DNA of 64,000 nt from Perca fluviatilis (taxonomy: Eukaryota > Chordata > Actinopteri > Perciformes > Percidae), in NCBI RefSeq assembly GCF_010015445.1, contig NC_053127.1, positions 30,566,215 to 30,630,214 of the forward strand, given 5' to 3'. This document shows, in pieces, positions 38,630 to 51,748 of this stretch. The notes beneath the pieces are model-generated. The model ran no database searches. It worked only from the letters and a program-made list of their open reading frames with translations, and was not told the DNA's origin. Numbering within the stretch: position 1 is the stretch's first letter; every line of letters starts with the position of its first letter. Both the position numbers and the translations under genes were made by a program.

Positions 38630-39153
38630 TACCTCAAAACACTGATCGTTAGATGGGCGTATTGCTATCTTGAGGCAGCGGGAAGTGATCGCGCCATTGA
38701 CCAACAAAAACCTGGTCTAAAGTCAATAGCGCAACATTTCATTGTTATTTTAACAGCAAATTAGTAAAATGTGCCTAGGCTTATGCACAGCACGCACATA
38801 CTATGCTTTTTACACACACAGGGAAGCGCAGCAGCACACAAACATGCAAAAGATTACAAATAAAAATATTACGGTGCAAATCCTCCATCTTAATAGCAAT
38901 GCGCCAAGGTCCAAACACGCCTGTCTTTTAAAGGGAATAGGAGATGATCTCTGATTGGTTTATTGCATGTTACGCCCCAAAACACACCTATGTATTAATG
39001 AAGACACTAAGTACAACCCTTTTGAACTATGCAGCCAGCGCACGGACCCTTTTTTCCGCTGTTAAACTAACAAAAATTGGATTTGGACACGCCCTAAACG
39101 CACCTGCGCAATGCGCTTCACGCCGTGCACTTAGATTTTTAAAATAGGGGCCT
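38630..39153 (-). mobile_element. Non-autonomous DNA repeat, minus orientation
   Basis: Read on the minus strand, the right end starts TAGGCCCCTATTTTAAAAAT and continues through GCACGGCGTGAAGCGCAT and GGCGTGTCCAAATCC. This is a terminal signature of a widespread fish repeat beginning GGGCCCTATTTTAACG. The left terminus is uncertain and no coding remnant is recognised. Confidence 0.5.
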
Positions 39154-39199
39154 AAGTGTGAATGTATGATGTTGTATTTCTGTGTAAATATCCTGTTTT

Positions 39200-39300
39200 C
39201 AATCAATAAAATCAATCAATCATTTTTATTTGTCACATGAAATTGTAAGAGGTACAAATTCCAGTAAAATGCAGTCCAATCAGCTCCTTAAACTTGTGCA
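39200..39300 (-). mobile_element. Retroelement 3' tail, minus orientation
   Basis: Read on the minus strand: CTTACAATTTCATGTGACAA, then AATAAAAATGATTGATTGAT, a LINE/SINE-type tail ending in tandem ATTG units. Confidence 0.45.
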
Positions 39301-39887
39301 TGATTCATAATAAAGCAGAATATGGTCGTCAGATCTGCAAAACAACAGTTTGCAGTTGACGCGCAGATTAATAACCTTCAGCTTTTATCGTTCTGTCATC
39401 ACGTGGCTGAAATTAAATTTGACAGCTGCTATAAGATTACTAACTGGGCTACTCTTAAATAAATCATTCATCACCTTGGACGGTTCCTTTAAATTATGTT
39501 GGTTACTAAGCGTGGGTCCATACTGAGCATTAATCATCACATAGACTAATTACTTTTATCACTTTTTCTTATTTCCTCAAAATGATACATTTGATAAACG
39601 CACATTTTTAATGTACCTGCATACACAAAGAAAAACAGTGGGGAAAAAGCCAAAATTCAGAGAGACAAAGCAAAAAAAAGTCCAGTTTAATGGCTCACTA
39701 CCCATAATGGTACATAAAGAACTTATCAAGGGTTAATTTACAGTCATGTAAACACACAGAGTAACAGCTTGTCAGTGGTTTTCTTAAGTAGGAAAATCTG
39801 CCATCAAGATGATCATAAAATCTCAGCATCTGTTATGATTAGCAGGGAGCTATACTGTGACATATTAGCTCTTTGTCATCTGCATTG

Positions 39888-39952
39888 AATTACATTACAT
39901 GTCATTTAGCTGACGCTTTTATCCAAAGAGACTTCCAATTAAGTGCATTCAC
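39888..39952. repeat. Teleost interspersed repeat fragment
   Basis: Contains TCATTTAGCTGACGCTTTTA followed by TCCAAAGAGACTTCCAA, a motif found dispersed in many fish genomes. Only about 65 bp is recognisable. Confidence 0.5.
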
Positions 39953-40825
39953 CCACTTTCAAAAAGAAAAACGATGAAGTAAGTCTTAACTGACTCTAAA
40001 TAAAAGCAGTGTAACTGTGAATGGTGGAACCAGAAGAGAACGTTTTAACAGTGTGATGGTGGCTGCAGTAGTTGACACTAAACCAGGACAAACAGCAATC
40101 ATGCAGCCTCTGGTCTGAGCGGGTTTGAAAGGTGACTGAGCGAAGAAGAGAGGCTGCCTCATGAACTCCTTTTGTCTGAATCCGCTTTGCACCAAGTCAT
40201 GAAAAATTGAGACCCCCACCACCACCTCCACCTCCATTTCTGGGTGGCTGATTCCTTAAGATTAGAAAGCTTTGATGGAGGCAAAACCCTGCCAGATCCC
40301 AACAGTTCGGATAGATACCGTGGGAGTGCATTTATTTTTCAGCGCAGTGCCAAGGAAAACAGTGAGGGCGGGGTTTGAGAGGGGAGGCGGGAAAGCTGGA
40401 AAAGCACTCCCGACAGAGACACGCAGGCTGCTATTAACAGAGAGAGAGACTGTGAGAGAATGTAACGAAAAGGAAAAGCATAGGAGATGCAACGACAGAG
40501 GTCAAAAGTCCATCACAGGTGTTTCACACAGCCTCCTTCAAATGGTTACTTTCTTTGTACCTTGTTCCTCTTCTCTACTTTCATTTTTTCCAAGCTCTGT
40601 CTGTATTCCCTTCTAACCTCCATCTCTCCTTCACGCTCCTCCGACACTGTCGCTCACATTCTGACCTGCTCCACCTTTACACGAGGATGCAGGTGCAAAA
40701 ACAAACCATGCATGTGAAGGCAGAGAGCCAGGGAGGAACTGCTGACTTATTTTGCTGATCTGTATTTATCATCCACTGGACCTTCATCAATCCCCTGCAA
40801 CTGAAAAAAACAGCACAGTCTAAAA

Positions 40826-41166
40826 TCTTGGGGTGAGAAAAAAAAAATCAATTCATGTAGGTATCGTGATTTTTTAGCGGCGATTTAAAAAATGATATAT
40901 ATATATATATATATATACACACCTAAATATTTTCTGCTTATGCGGTACAGACGGCGACTACATCATATCCGTTTCCAGCAAAACAGAGCAAAAGCAGAAA
41001 ATGCAGAAAATCCATGTTATGTTCTTCTTTGAAGAAAAGAAAGAAAATCACAATACTCAGTAGTATTGAATCGTAATACTTCTAGAATCGCAATAAATGA
41101 AAATCGCAATACAAATCAAATCTGCACCCATGTATCGTGGGACAAAAGCATATCGTCCCAGCCCTG
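40826..41166 (-). mobile_element. hAT MITE fragment, minus orientation
   Basis: The right end on the minus strand is CAGGGCTGGGACGATATGC. AATCGCAATA motifs recur inside, typical of the ATCG-rich hAT MITE families. An AT microsatellite (40894-40918) lies inside. The left terminus is not clear. Confidence 0.5.
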
Positions 41167-41308
41167 TAGGATAGGATACAGTAGGATACATATGGAGAAT
41201 AACACAAACATGTTGCTGTTTCCTGGTTAAAGAGTAAAGAGCGCTGTTGGGTAAAGAGGTTTGATTTAATAACAAATCCTCCTTTATGACACGTTGGCCT
41301 ATTTGGAC

Positions 41309-41690
41309 CAGGGCTGCTCCCTCTTAGTCGTTTTGGTCTTAGTTGACTAAGATTACCTTTGTTGATTAGTTAGACAAGAAACAGTTAGACAATGAACACA
41401 TCTCTGGTAAACACAAGATTTAAAGTGGGGCTTTTGCATGATTCTTTGTGGAGAGACTCAGTTTTACAGATCTGTCGATTAAATCAACTTGTTATCAACT
41501 TGCATTATGAGTATTAGGAGACTAAGAATGTCTTTAGTCGAGGACCCCCAAACTTGGACCTTGTGTTCAAAAATGCATTCAAATCAGTGTGGAAACTCCT
41601 TGCAGTTTATTTCCTTCAACTCTTCACTCAGACTAATAAAGCAGAAAAATGACATGACCAGAATTTGTATTTTGGGGGGGATATTATATG
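41309..41690 (+). mobile_element. Possible hAT-related repeat
   Basis: CAGGGCTGCTCCCTCTTAGT, then GTTTTGGTCTTAGTTGACTA, resembles the start of a fish hAT-type repeat. The 3' end is not identified. Confidence 0.35.
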
Positions 41691-44383
41691 AATATTTAGT
41701 TGTAAATCAATAGCACAAGACAAACCAGCCCAATTTATCATAATTCTTGCTTGCTTGCAAGCAAAGGAGACAGTAAGTGGGTGGCTGTTGGCTGCCATCA
41801 AGTGTGTTTATGTACAGCACCATTACATAATAATCTCATTAACGGCTGTCATAAAATAATAAGATGTAACACATACAAATGCGCATCTCAGAGCTGTGTA
41901 ACGCATTGTTTTTGCAGACTGAAGAGGCATATTTGAGCAAATCTATTGATAACACTGGGAACACAGGGGCAAGATCAAAACAAGAGCAGGCTGAATCTTG
42001 AAATGGGAGATGAAAGATTTATGTGGACCCTATCGATAGTCGATCAGCCGTCAGCCTGCTTGGCAGATTAAGGCTGCAGTCTGCAACGCTTTGGTCCACA
42101 AAGGGTTTCTGTCTCTGTTGATAATGCTGCTTTTCTGAATGAATTATCTTCTTAAGATGCTGCGACTGATAATTGAGTAGAACTAAAAACTATGATTGGG
42201 CTTTCCTGCCTTTTATTTAAAGTTCCTTCTCGTGTCCTGAGATTTTGGACAAAACAAGTTGTTGCATTCTTATCTTATATTTAATTCCTCAAATGTGCAA
42301 ACTGTTCAAATCCTTAAAGTCATTCTATCTCAGTCTTCTTCCTTACACACCTACTATTACAATATTATGCTGAACCCCCGACGCACTCCCATGCTTACCA
42401 CCCCCCACAACACACACACACACACATACACACACACAGTTTTCCAAGAGCCAAAACCACAAAGAGGAAAAAGTGATATCGTTCAATTATGAATCCCACA
42501 CATGTATAATAGATGCGTTCTCTTATTTTTCCTGTGCTTTTGGTCTTAGCAGGGCTAAGAGGAGGGGCAGGTAAGGGGTGGCCTGTTGGGTTAGTGAAGT
42601 GGGTCCCTTCTTCTCCCAGAGTGAAATAATGCTTGGCACAGTCCTAGATGTCAGCACCTATTGGTGGCAGGGCCTGCTGAAGCCTCTAACCGTGGATCGC
42701 AGGTGACTCCCAATGCAATCGTCCCATTGTGGAGCCTCTGCTGCTGCATTTGGAGCTCAAGGGCACCAGACACGCTTCGGTCAAGGAGAGTGCATGCGGG
42801 CGTGTCGGAGGGATGTGAGGGGGGATGAGCGTTAATGTCTAGGAGCCCACAAACATGGAGGCTGACATGGGCTTGGTTGACAGGTGAGAGAGTGAGGAGT
42901 CAATGCAGGGAGTAATGTTGCTGCTTTAGCCTGCCGCCATTACAGAGAATGTTGTGAGAACAGGCACCAGTTGCAAAGATACTTAATACTATTCCTATTC
43001 CAGAAGAATGAACAAGCAAGCCTTTTATGCCCCAGTAAGACCCATGAACCACCACTCTGACAATGGCCATCAGTGGTAGCTTCCAAATCACAGAGGCAAT
43101 TTATTTAAGTAAATGTCTGATCAATACAGGTCCCGCTAACACAACATAAATAGGCCTATGCATTAGCCTGTGCATTAGCGCACTGATGTGTCAGGGGCTT
43201 TTTGCTCAGCCTGTGTTTACCTCAGCCAAACACCATTAATCAACCTTAGATGAATGTGCTCGGGAGCCTCTTGTTGAAATGACAAAAAAAAACTCATTGA
43301 TACATTGGTTGACTGCTTTGTTTTCTGCAACAACATTCTGATATTCACCCTTTCTCCTATGATTTTATCACATTGAATTAGCTAGTAGCCACAACATGTC
43401 TGCCCTGCACAATGCCGCTGATGTATATACACATTAGAGTCCAATTGGCTCTGAGCCACAGTGTGGCCTTCACCAGGTCAGAGATCTCTGTGGTTGCTAC
43501 AGTGGGCACCAGGGCATCAAGACATTAGGGCAACTCCATTGGGCCAAACAAGCACTGAGCCACACTGACAGCTCATGGCAGGCGATGCAGGTAATTAAGG
43601 CAGAGCTCTGCAGAGAGCGCCTAGTTGAGGGGAGAGTGGGGGCTGGGGGATTGCAAAAAGGGGAGGGTTAGGGAGGGGTGGAGATGGGGTGGAGGACAGG
43701 ACGGCCTCTTGATGACAGTGAGTAAGCATCCGAGCCCCCCTTCACCCCCACAACCTCCACCCCCTCCTCTCCTGGCCTAGGGGCTTACACAGTATTCGGT
43801 AAAGAGAAGCGGGCTCTGATCAGAGATGCACAGATCGGAGAACAGGGGTCCCCTCACTCTCCCAAATCACCGGCTCCCATTTTGCCCTCATGAATAATGT
43901 TGAGCGGTGCGCTTAGTGCCATGCAGCCGCTATGTAAAACCAATGATACCCTCCTCTGATGTCAACTCTCTGGAGGGCGAGACGAGAGTCACTGTGGAGT
44001 GGGTTAGTTGATGCATATGAACGCTCATTTACATGAGCGCCAGCAGGAGAGGAGGGAGTTCCCACGTAGTGGGTACTTTGAAGACCTTAATCTGTTAAAT
44101 CACCAAGGTGGAAATGCACAAATACTACAAATTGACTGAGACAGAGGGAGAGAGAGAAACAAAAGCGAGGGAAATGACTAAGGAGTGAAGAGGAGAACCT
44201 CCTGTAAATAAGTAAACAATCTCTAGCTAGTGCCATTGAAGCTAATTTGCAAAGGCACATCAAGAGAAAGGAGGTAAAGCAACCATATGAAACATTTATA
44301 ATGCTTCATTACGCTTCCTAAGTGACACAGCATTGAAATGGCAGGATGCTTCCGACAAAGCAACTTTTTATATTATTTCACAT
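41691..44383. other. Intronic DNA
   Basis: No gene recognised. A CA tract lies at 42410-42438. The stretch 43560-44080 is G/C-richer and low in repeats, with TTTACATGAGCGCCAGCAGG near 44028; conserved regulatory function is possible but unproven. Confidence 0.45.
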
Positions 44384-44455
44384 GAATATCAAAGTGTGAG
44401 TCAGAGCTTGATGTAGACTCTACTTCATCAAGCTCTGATTCACACTTTGATATTC
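44384..44455 (+). repeat. 72-nt near-perfect hairpin (30-nt arms, 12-nt loop)
   Basis: Arms 44384-44413 (starting GAATATCAAAGTGTGAGTCA) and 44426-44455 are reverse complements at 29 of 30 positions. In a plus-strand RNA the exception becomes a G-U wobble, so the stem would be fully paired. The size is that of a miRNA precursor stem-loop, but the pairing is more perfect than usual and the strand is antisense to dscam. I recognise no known miRNA in it. It could equally be a tiny foldback repeat. Confidence 0.6.
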
Positions 44456-44702
44456 TGGAGCCACAGAAGTTAGCTCACATTACAGGGCCAATTAAAACCT
44501 ATAACATACATGTATGCCTGTCCTTTGTCATCTTCTGACATTAATCGAATCTGGGCCACAGCAACGGACTTAATGAAAACCATGCTAGGGGCACCGCGCT
44601 ACTGATGGCAATTTTGGAATGCCGGTTGGTCAGTCCACCACTTTTGTCCAGACTGATATAACTCAACTATTGGATAGCTGCGATGGTGAACCTGATAATA
44701 AG

Positions 44703-44800
44703 TAGGGCTGGGATGATAACCTCTTCACCGCAACAACGCGGTGACATGACACTACCGCGGTGAAGACATCATCACCATTCACCACTTTTTATTTTAATTT
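44703..44800 (+). mobile_element. hAT MITE 5' end
   Basis: TAGGGCTGGGATGATAACC followed by TTCACCGCAACAACGCGGTG is the start of a fish hAT-type repeat. The far end was not identified. Confidence 0.5.
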
Positions 44801-45739
44801 TTTTCGGATTTCATTGATTTTCTGGTGAAAGTTACATGAGTGCATATGTTGTGTGATATGAAATATAAAAAAAAAACCACAATAATCATCGTTTAGTTAT
44901 CATTATTGCCTATCTTCTCTCTTATGTTTATGTTTAAGGGGATTATATTTGGGTGATTTCTTTTGTGTGTCTGATTATTATTTATTATTTCTACTTGTGA
45001 TATCCACGGATATTGTTCACTTGAATATATAATACACTGTAAGGAAGGGAAGGACTCAGCCAGACATTTCTCTGTTCTCAGCTGAGATGGACAGCATAGC
45101 TACGCAGTTTTTTACCACCATGCACTTTACACTGCATAAATTAGCCTAGTGATCAGAGTTTCTCTATGCAAATAGCTTAATCCCGACAAAACACCCCGTT
45201 TGAATTTCAGCCTGCATGCATGTTTTTGGAGCTTTAACATTGTTAAAACAGAGCAGCCTATATTGGTAGGGAGAGCAACAAGGTAGCGACCTGCACAGCG
45301 GCCCTGTCTCTCGGCTCAGCTGCTAGCCCGCTGCACTGCCGAGCCTCTGCTCCGGCTGTGTGTAGCACAGCCCTGCATGAAACACTTTTTTTTTTTTTTT
45401 TTAAATCTTGATTGACAATAGAGCTTTCTGAACCTTCTGTGAAAAAGGTCAAAGGAATGGAGACAAAGCAGCGTGACCGTAAATGACAGCGAAACGCAGT
45501 AAAGATTCAGACTGAGCTGAAAAGGAAAACTGTACTGCGACATGTCTTTCAGTTTATAACAGGTGTTTATTCTGTTTTGTAAAAAACTAGTTTGGTGCCT
45601 AAAATGCCAACAAAAAAATAAATAAAAATAGTTTGAACACAAAATGCCTTACTGAATCTTGTTTTTACACTTGGCTTTAAAAATGAGCCAGATATAAAAT
45701 TTTAATTATTGAGCCTTAGATGTGCTGATTTTGCACCTT

Positions 45740-45960
45740 TTTTGAACTTTTAAACAGAGACAGGCTAGTTGTTTCCCATTGTTTCCACTGTTTCTGCTAA
45801 GCTAAGCTAAGCTAGCCAGCTGCTAGCGGAAGGTTCATATTTACAATACAGACAGGATGACATATCAATCCTCTCATATACAGTAACTCTCGAAAAGAAA
45901 TTGAATTAGCGTATTTCCTGTATACTTTTCCTTTGGTTTTAGCATTTTTAAATGTTCCCT
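45740..45960. repeat. Teleost interspersed repeat (GCTAAGCTAAGCTAAGCTAG motif)
   Basis: Contains TTCTGCTAAGCTAAGCTAAG, CAGCTGCTAGCGG and a tail TTAGCGTATTTCCTG, a recognisable widespread fish repeat. Termini are not defined. Confidence 0.45.
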
Positions 45961-48900
45961 TCTGCGTTTATATAACTATAAATCACACTATTAAAAGAAC
46001 AATGGCAACATTTTAGTTCTTGTCTTGTCATTGAACAAAGTGCAGGAGTACATTTTTAGTTAGAGCTGTTAGTTATTGACTTTCTTGTCTGAACGGTTCT
46101 ACAGTACTTGACTCAAATTTGTATGTAATATAGCCATCGCAGCACAATATGCACTGTGCATGCTTTTAGAGAGTGGAAGAGAGGCATTATTTCTCTTTCA
46201 GTAAAATTCCTCCCACCTCTGCAACTATACTGTCAAGTGCAACTCTGACTGAGCTGACAGACAGAGAGAGGGAGAATGGCGGTGGATCTCAGGTGAGCCG
46301 AGAGGGAGGACATTAAACCCAGCAGGGAGGGATAAACCAAGAGATTAGCTGAAGGAGGAAGGCTGACAGCTTGAAGATCATCTACATTATACTACAGTAC
46401 ATTACAGGAGCCTATAGCCAACATCAACCTATCATATAGAATAATTCTAATATTAAATACAAATCTGAGCAGAGTTTCTCCTGGGAGAGTTGTAACAGTG
46501 CAGCAGAGCACAAACTGAAGAGAAACCTATTGAATTAGCCCACTCTTCTAATGTGCACTTGTATAAACAACTCTGTAAGTTCCTAATGACTAATCAGTTT
46601 TTTCTTAAATTGTTATTTTTTTATGAATAAATTTGACTTGATTTGACATATGACTGAAGGCAAGTGGTGACTAACATGTTGACATGAATGACTGAGAGCT
46701 AAAATGCAACATGGGTGGTGAGCAAACCACGGGCCAAGAATGTGAATGAGAAATGTTCAATGGAGTTCAGGCAGCACTGATATGTTTAGCCAGTCTGTTT
46801 AGTTTGACTCGTTTTTCGATGAAAACTGTCCATTTAGCGCTCAGGTGATGTGTTCATGTCCGCCAGATGTGGGTCCATTTAGACAGACAGACAGAGAACA
46901 TTTTGGAGAGGATTAACTGGGAACTGAAGAGGCATTTCTTGCATTTAATGAAATCCAAAACAGACCAAGAGAAAGCAATGCTCTCATATTTCTGTCCGAT
47001 CAGTGCACTTGCACCATGCAAGGCACCTCTCCACCATCACAAGTGTGTGGGATATGAAAACTCTGCTTATATAACAAACATACATATAGCAGCTTCTTTG
47101 GGCCTTGTTTGAGGCTGTGAGCCATTAATCCATGCTGGAGAAGCAGTGAGATGCTGTACTCATAAATGAATCACTTGGATAAGAATTTGCCATTCTAGAA
47201 TACATTATCACTACGGCGGTAGCCGACTAAATTCTTTCAGTAGTGCAAAAATGCAAATATTCTAACAAAAAAATGTGTTCATCATTTCTATTTTGCAGTT
47301 TTGCAGTCTAGCACCACTACCTGAAACATGTGATGTTTATGCAAACTTTAGCACTGAGTTACACATTTTGGATGACACATTTTTGCATGCAAGAGTGTGA
47401 GTGTTGCCCTTGTATTACTTACATTGATTTCTTTACATCCAAATATAGGTGAGTGTCCTGACGTAACGTCTGTTAGGATTTGACACTATAAATTTAATTT
47501 AATTTATCGCCCAGCTCTACCTACATCTTAATCACAGTGGTGTTAATTTTGCATTGCATTAGCAAGTTACTACATAAGAATATATCTACTGTATATAAAT
47601 CTCAATAAAAGATAGGAGACATTGTTGAATGCTTTTATTCCTTTGGCTCTGTAATAGGCTGCAGTGGGAATTGCCGTGTTGTTCTGCATCATCTCGAGGT
47701 GGTGAAAATAAAAGCCATTTGCAGGAGGGAAACAAAGAGGCGAAATAAGCAGTTGACAGTGGAGGGCAAATCAAAGTCCTGGGGTTAAATGGGATTGTGG
47801 GTCAGATGACTAGACACCGTTGCCTTTCCGCCCATAGCCATCCCCCCCTACAACACTCGCTCCCTCCATCCCTGCCTCCCCTCCTCTCAACAGCCCTCCA
47901 TTTCCCTCAAAGGCAGGAGTTTTTCATCTTCAGTAACCCCATTGCAGGGGAGAGTCCTCTCTTATTGCTACAACGCAAACACATAGTCAGCCAATCTATT
48001 ACATATGTGAATCTGTGTCTGTTTCTTTTTTATAAGAAATCTTGAAGATTTTTCTTGAACCTAATTTACCTTCAATCAAGACAAAAGCAAATCTGAAATC
48101 ACAGAATAGTCATAATAGAAATACACCTTGGGATGCCAGAGTGGCATTGAATGCTATAGTGGGCATTCATAATAGGGCCCTCATTATTTAGTCCTACAGG
48201 AGCCTGTCTATACAGCCCTATTATAAATCACCCTGATGGATACACGGTCAATTGAGAGTTACAGAGAAAGGCAATGGTGAGAAAATGGCAGCGCTCTGCA
48301 TTAGAGCTGCACTCAATCTACACACAGACGAGAGGGATCCTTTATTAATCATCATGTTTTTCTTTGATTACTAGATCGTACATCAAAAACTGTGTTCATA
48401 ACTACCTCCCAATGTCGCCATGCATACATCTCTCCCTGTCCTATAACTGGATTGTGTGTCTCAGACAGCCTGCCTGGTGACAGGGGGGCTCTGCCAACAC
48501 TGCCAGGCAGCAAAATACACATCAACGCATTCAGAGCGTTTAGTGCCCAGGATTAATCAAATTATAATTTAATCATCTGATCAAACAGCAATTAGCATAA
48601 TCACTTCTGGGGAAGGCCTGATAGAGAGGAGACTGGAGCGGAATGGAGCTGGGGGCTAGCAACACTTTAATGAAACATTTGCCATAATGTTTGAAAATGT
48701 TCCACATCTCGGGCTACAGGAACAGAGCTGGATTTTGAATGCTAATCAGCGCGGTTTGGTTATGCCTAATGAATACGTCCAGTAGTCAGCCACAGGGGAG
48801 GAAATTGCCAGTGAGGCCCTGATTCTATAATTGATTGTTGGTAAAGTTTTTTGTAGTTTAATATTCAGCTTTTCTTAACAAAATATTAATTGTACTAATT

Positions 48901-51724
48901 GTACTGTAACTGTTTATGTTTTATTATTGGATACAGTATATCTATACAGTATATATATTTGGACTCTAACAAATCACATTATATGCGTGTATGTCTATGA
49001 CTTAAGCAATGTCAGTATCTTATGAACAGGGAATACAGTGAAGAAATAGGTTATTATATTAGTGGCATTATTGTCCTTATGAATTCTGTTTTACACATTA
49101 GAACTAATTTACAAAATACCACACAAATAACCACAAGATTTACAGTATGTGTTGTTTAAGCCCCTTGAATACTACAGTATATTTTACACTTTTACATGTT
49201 CAATCTTTAAAAAATGTTAAGATAATTATTGCTGAGTGAGTAGTAATCATGGCAATGCAAAACAACCGTTTCTTTTGTACATCTCAAAAGACAGATGTCG
49301 GAGGGATTTAAAATGTTTCACAAGTACACCGACCCTCTGTTAAAGGCCAAAACGTTTGGACCTTGGAAGTGATATGAAACTATACAGTATAAACAGAAGA
49401 TGGTGAGAAACACTTAACTGTGAGATATACAAATGTCTCTATTGTATATTACTGATATATCATTATTGTAGTTAAAGGACTGTTGAATTGTCACAGGTTT
49501 TTATGCAGTGCAATATTGCACATGCTCACATAGCACCATCTTACTCTACATCTAGTTTAAAGCTGTTTTGGTTGTACTTGAACATTGAGAGAAGGGATGG
49601 GGTCTCTGTGTCAGTACTTTACTCACATCCCTCTCTTCTTAGAGATACACAGAATGGACATTTTTCACAGCAGACATTTTGGACTTGTCATAGTAGGAAA
49701 AGCACAGCTGAAATTGATAACCTTAACGATGGCTCAGTTCCATCAAGCGTCCCAGTAAGTTATTTCAGTGAGTCAGCATGCACAATACCAGGACCTCTCC
49801 TAAGTGGAATGCAGCCATCATTAATGCTTTTGAATACACCTGTGTTTTTCCTAGTATGACATGTCAACATGTCTGCCGTGAAAAAGGTCTATTAGTAATA
49901 CAATTGGACACAAATTGGGCTGATCTCTCTGTGCATGCAGACAGGAGTCTGGACATGAAGAGACCCCAACAGGGCGAGTCTCTGTTTGGCAACACTTGTG
50001 ACCAACATTTTCTTCTAAGGATAACATTCACAATGCAACTACAGTGTTTTGTATTAGAAAAAACACATTTTGGAGACAATGCAACATCCCCTTATCAACA
50101 AATGAGTCCAAATATTAACATTGAACATGTGCAAAAGGTCCACTGGCAACATATTTAGCAGCTATCTTCAATGTAAACACAATCAAGATACACAAAAGGT
50201 TCAATATCAACATTTGCTGATGCACCAACGTTTCTCAAATTTTGATTCCAAGAAAGTCAGCTCAGGGCATCTAAAGCGTGATAAGGGTTTAGGCAACTAA
50301 AAAGATTTTACCAGATCAAGGAAAAAATGTTGCTGGTTAAATATGTAAATGTCAATGCAAGACTCAACACAAACCCTGATCTGCGGAGGAAGATCAAGTG
50401 CTGTTTGCCCATTCTGCAGCGCTTTATGAATGTCACCCTGCTTCTGACTAAACACTGCCAGTAAACATAAATTATTTTTGCCAATTGGTTGGGTATGACC
50501 ATTATTATATTCATGTATTTATATCTGACAACAGCAGATAAGCAGACCTCTGTTCTAACTTCACTTAACAGAACAAAGCTCTGTGCATGTCTAGCTTTAT
50601 AATGGCTGCGTTTCTCATGATCTCAAAAGGGACCATGACTGCAACAGGGTCTATAATGATAAAGGCTGTACAACAGATATTACATGTATTCAGAGGTTCC
50701 TCTGCTATTGAATAGTTGCAGTGGGTGACTTTAGCTGAGCTCGAGCAGCCAACCAGTCTAAAAAATGTCCATGCTTGGGTCTGTGTAGATAATGTCATAA
50801 TCTGCTGTTTGTCGTAATGACAAGATGTTGAATATGACAAGAATAACTAGCCTGTTGGTATCTTCATCTTTCATGTTCATAGAATATATAAAAGAAGTAG
50901 AAAAACCATCCCGGTCTTAAAAGTGAAGCCAATGCAGAATTGCCTTAAATCTGCATTCTTTCTAATTGCCAGCAGTGCACTGGCTCCAAAAATAAGTCTG
51001 TTTCTATGAGAAAATGACCCTACTTCTTACTTGCTTTATTTTCATAATGAGTTTATGGGTCTCAGTTGCTAGTTTCAAGTCTTATTCAATCCAGCATGAT
51101 TTTCATTTAGTAAATGATGATCCCATTTTTTTTTAAATAGACGATTAAGCAGTGGATGCTTTACGGCGTGGCCACCTTTTTGATAGAGGCGTAGCAATGT
51201 GTATCCATGGTACTGTGTACATTTAAATAGCCGTGAAATTGTTTTTTGCCCATGTTTTCATCATAGAACTTTGACCCTTTCATAATGTGTTTTCACTTTA
51301 TGAATATTAATTGGTACATTTAGTTTGCCTAAAATGTATTGTCCAGCATACTAAAAGAAACTTTAAGGAGTCGGCTGTTTTACACATTTGTTTTGCTAGC
51401 CGAAATTAGCATTTTTTAATTACACATGCACCTTGCTAAACAAGCTAGCTAGCACTAGCATTAGCTGGTAACTTGGTATTAAGCTTAGCGCTCCTCAACA
51501 GCTCCACCCTCCCATCCAAATATTGTCAATTCTGGCTCCAAAAAAAACAAGATGGCAACAACTAAAATGCCAAACTCAAGGCTTCATAGACGATACAGTC
51601 AATAGTCATGTTAGACATCAAGTGTTGACTAGACAATGAGTGAAGAGCAATGTCCAGGGCCTTTTATAGAATGGCCTAAGCTCAACTTAGCTTACGTCTT
51701 ACTGTACCTGCATGGCCACAACAT

Positions 51725-51748
51725 TAACCTACTGCATGCAGTAGGTTA
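51725..51748. repeat. Perfect 24-bp palindrome
   Basis: TAACCTACTGCA is followed directly by its reverse complement TGCAGTAGGTTA, with no spacer. Confidence 0.95.

Larger units (their letters stand above)
37916..40825. other. Intronic DNA with several repeat fragments
   Basis: No gene recognised. The identifiable repeats at 38630-39153, 39200-39300 and 39890-39950 are listed separately. The remainder is unassigned. Confidence 0.5.

Noticed and set aside
49488..50158. Two overlapping frames of about 125 codons
   Set aside because: No recognisable motif; overlap in different frames and lack of codon pattern suggest chance.
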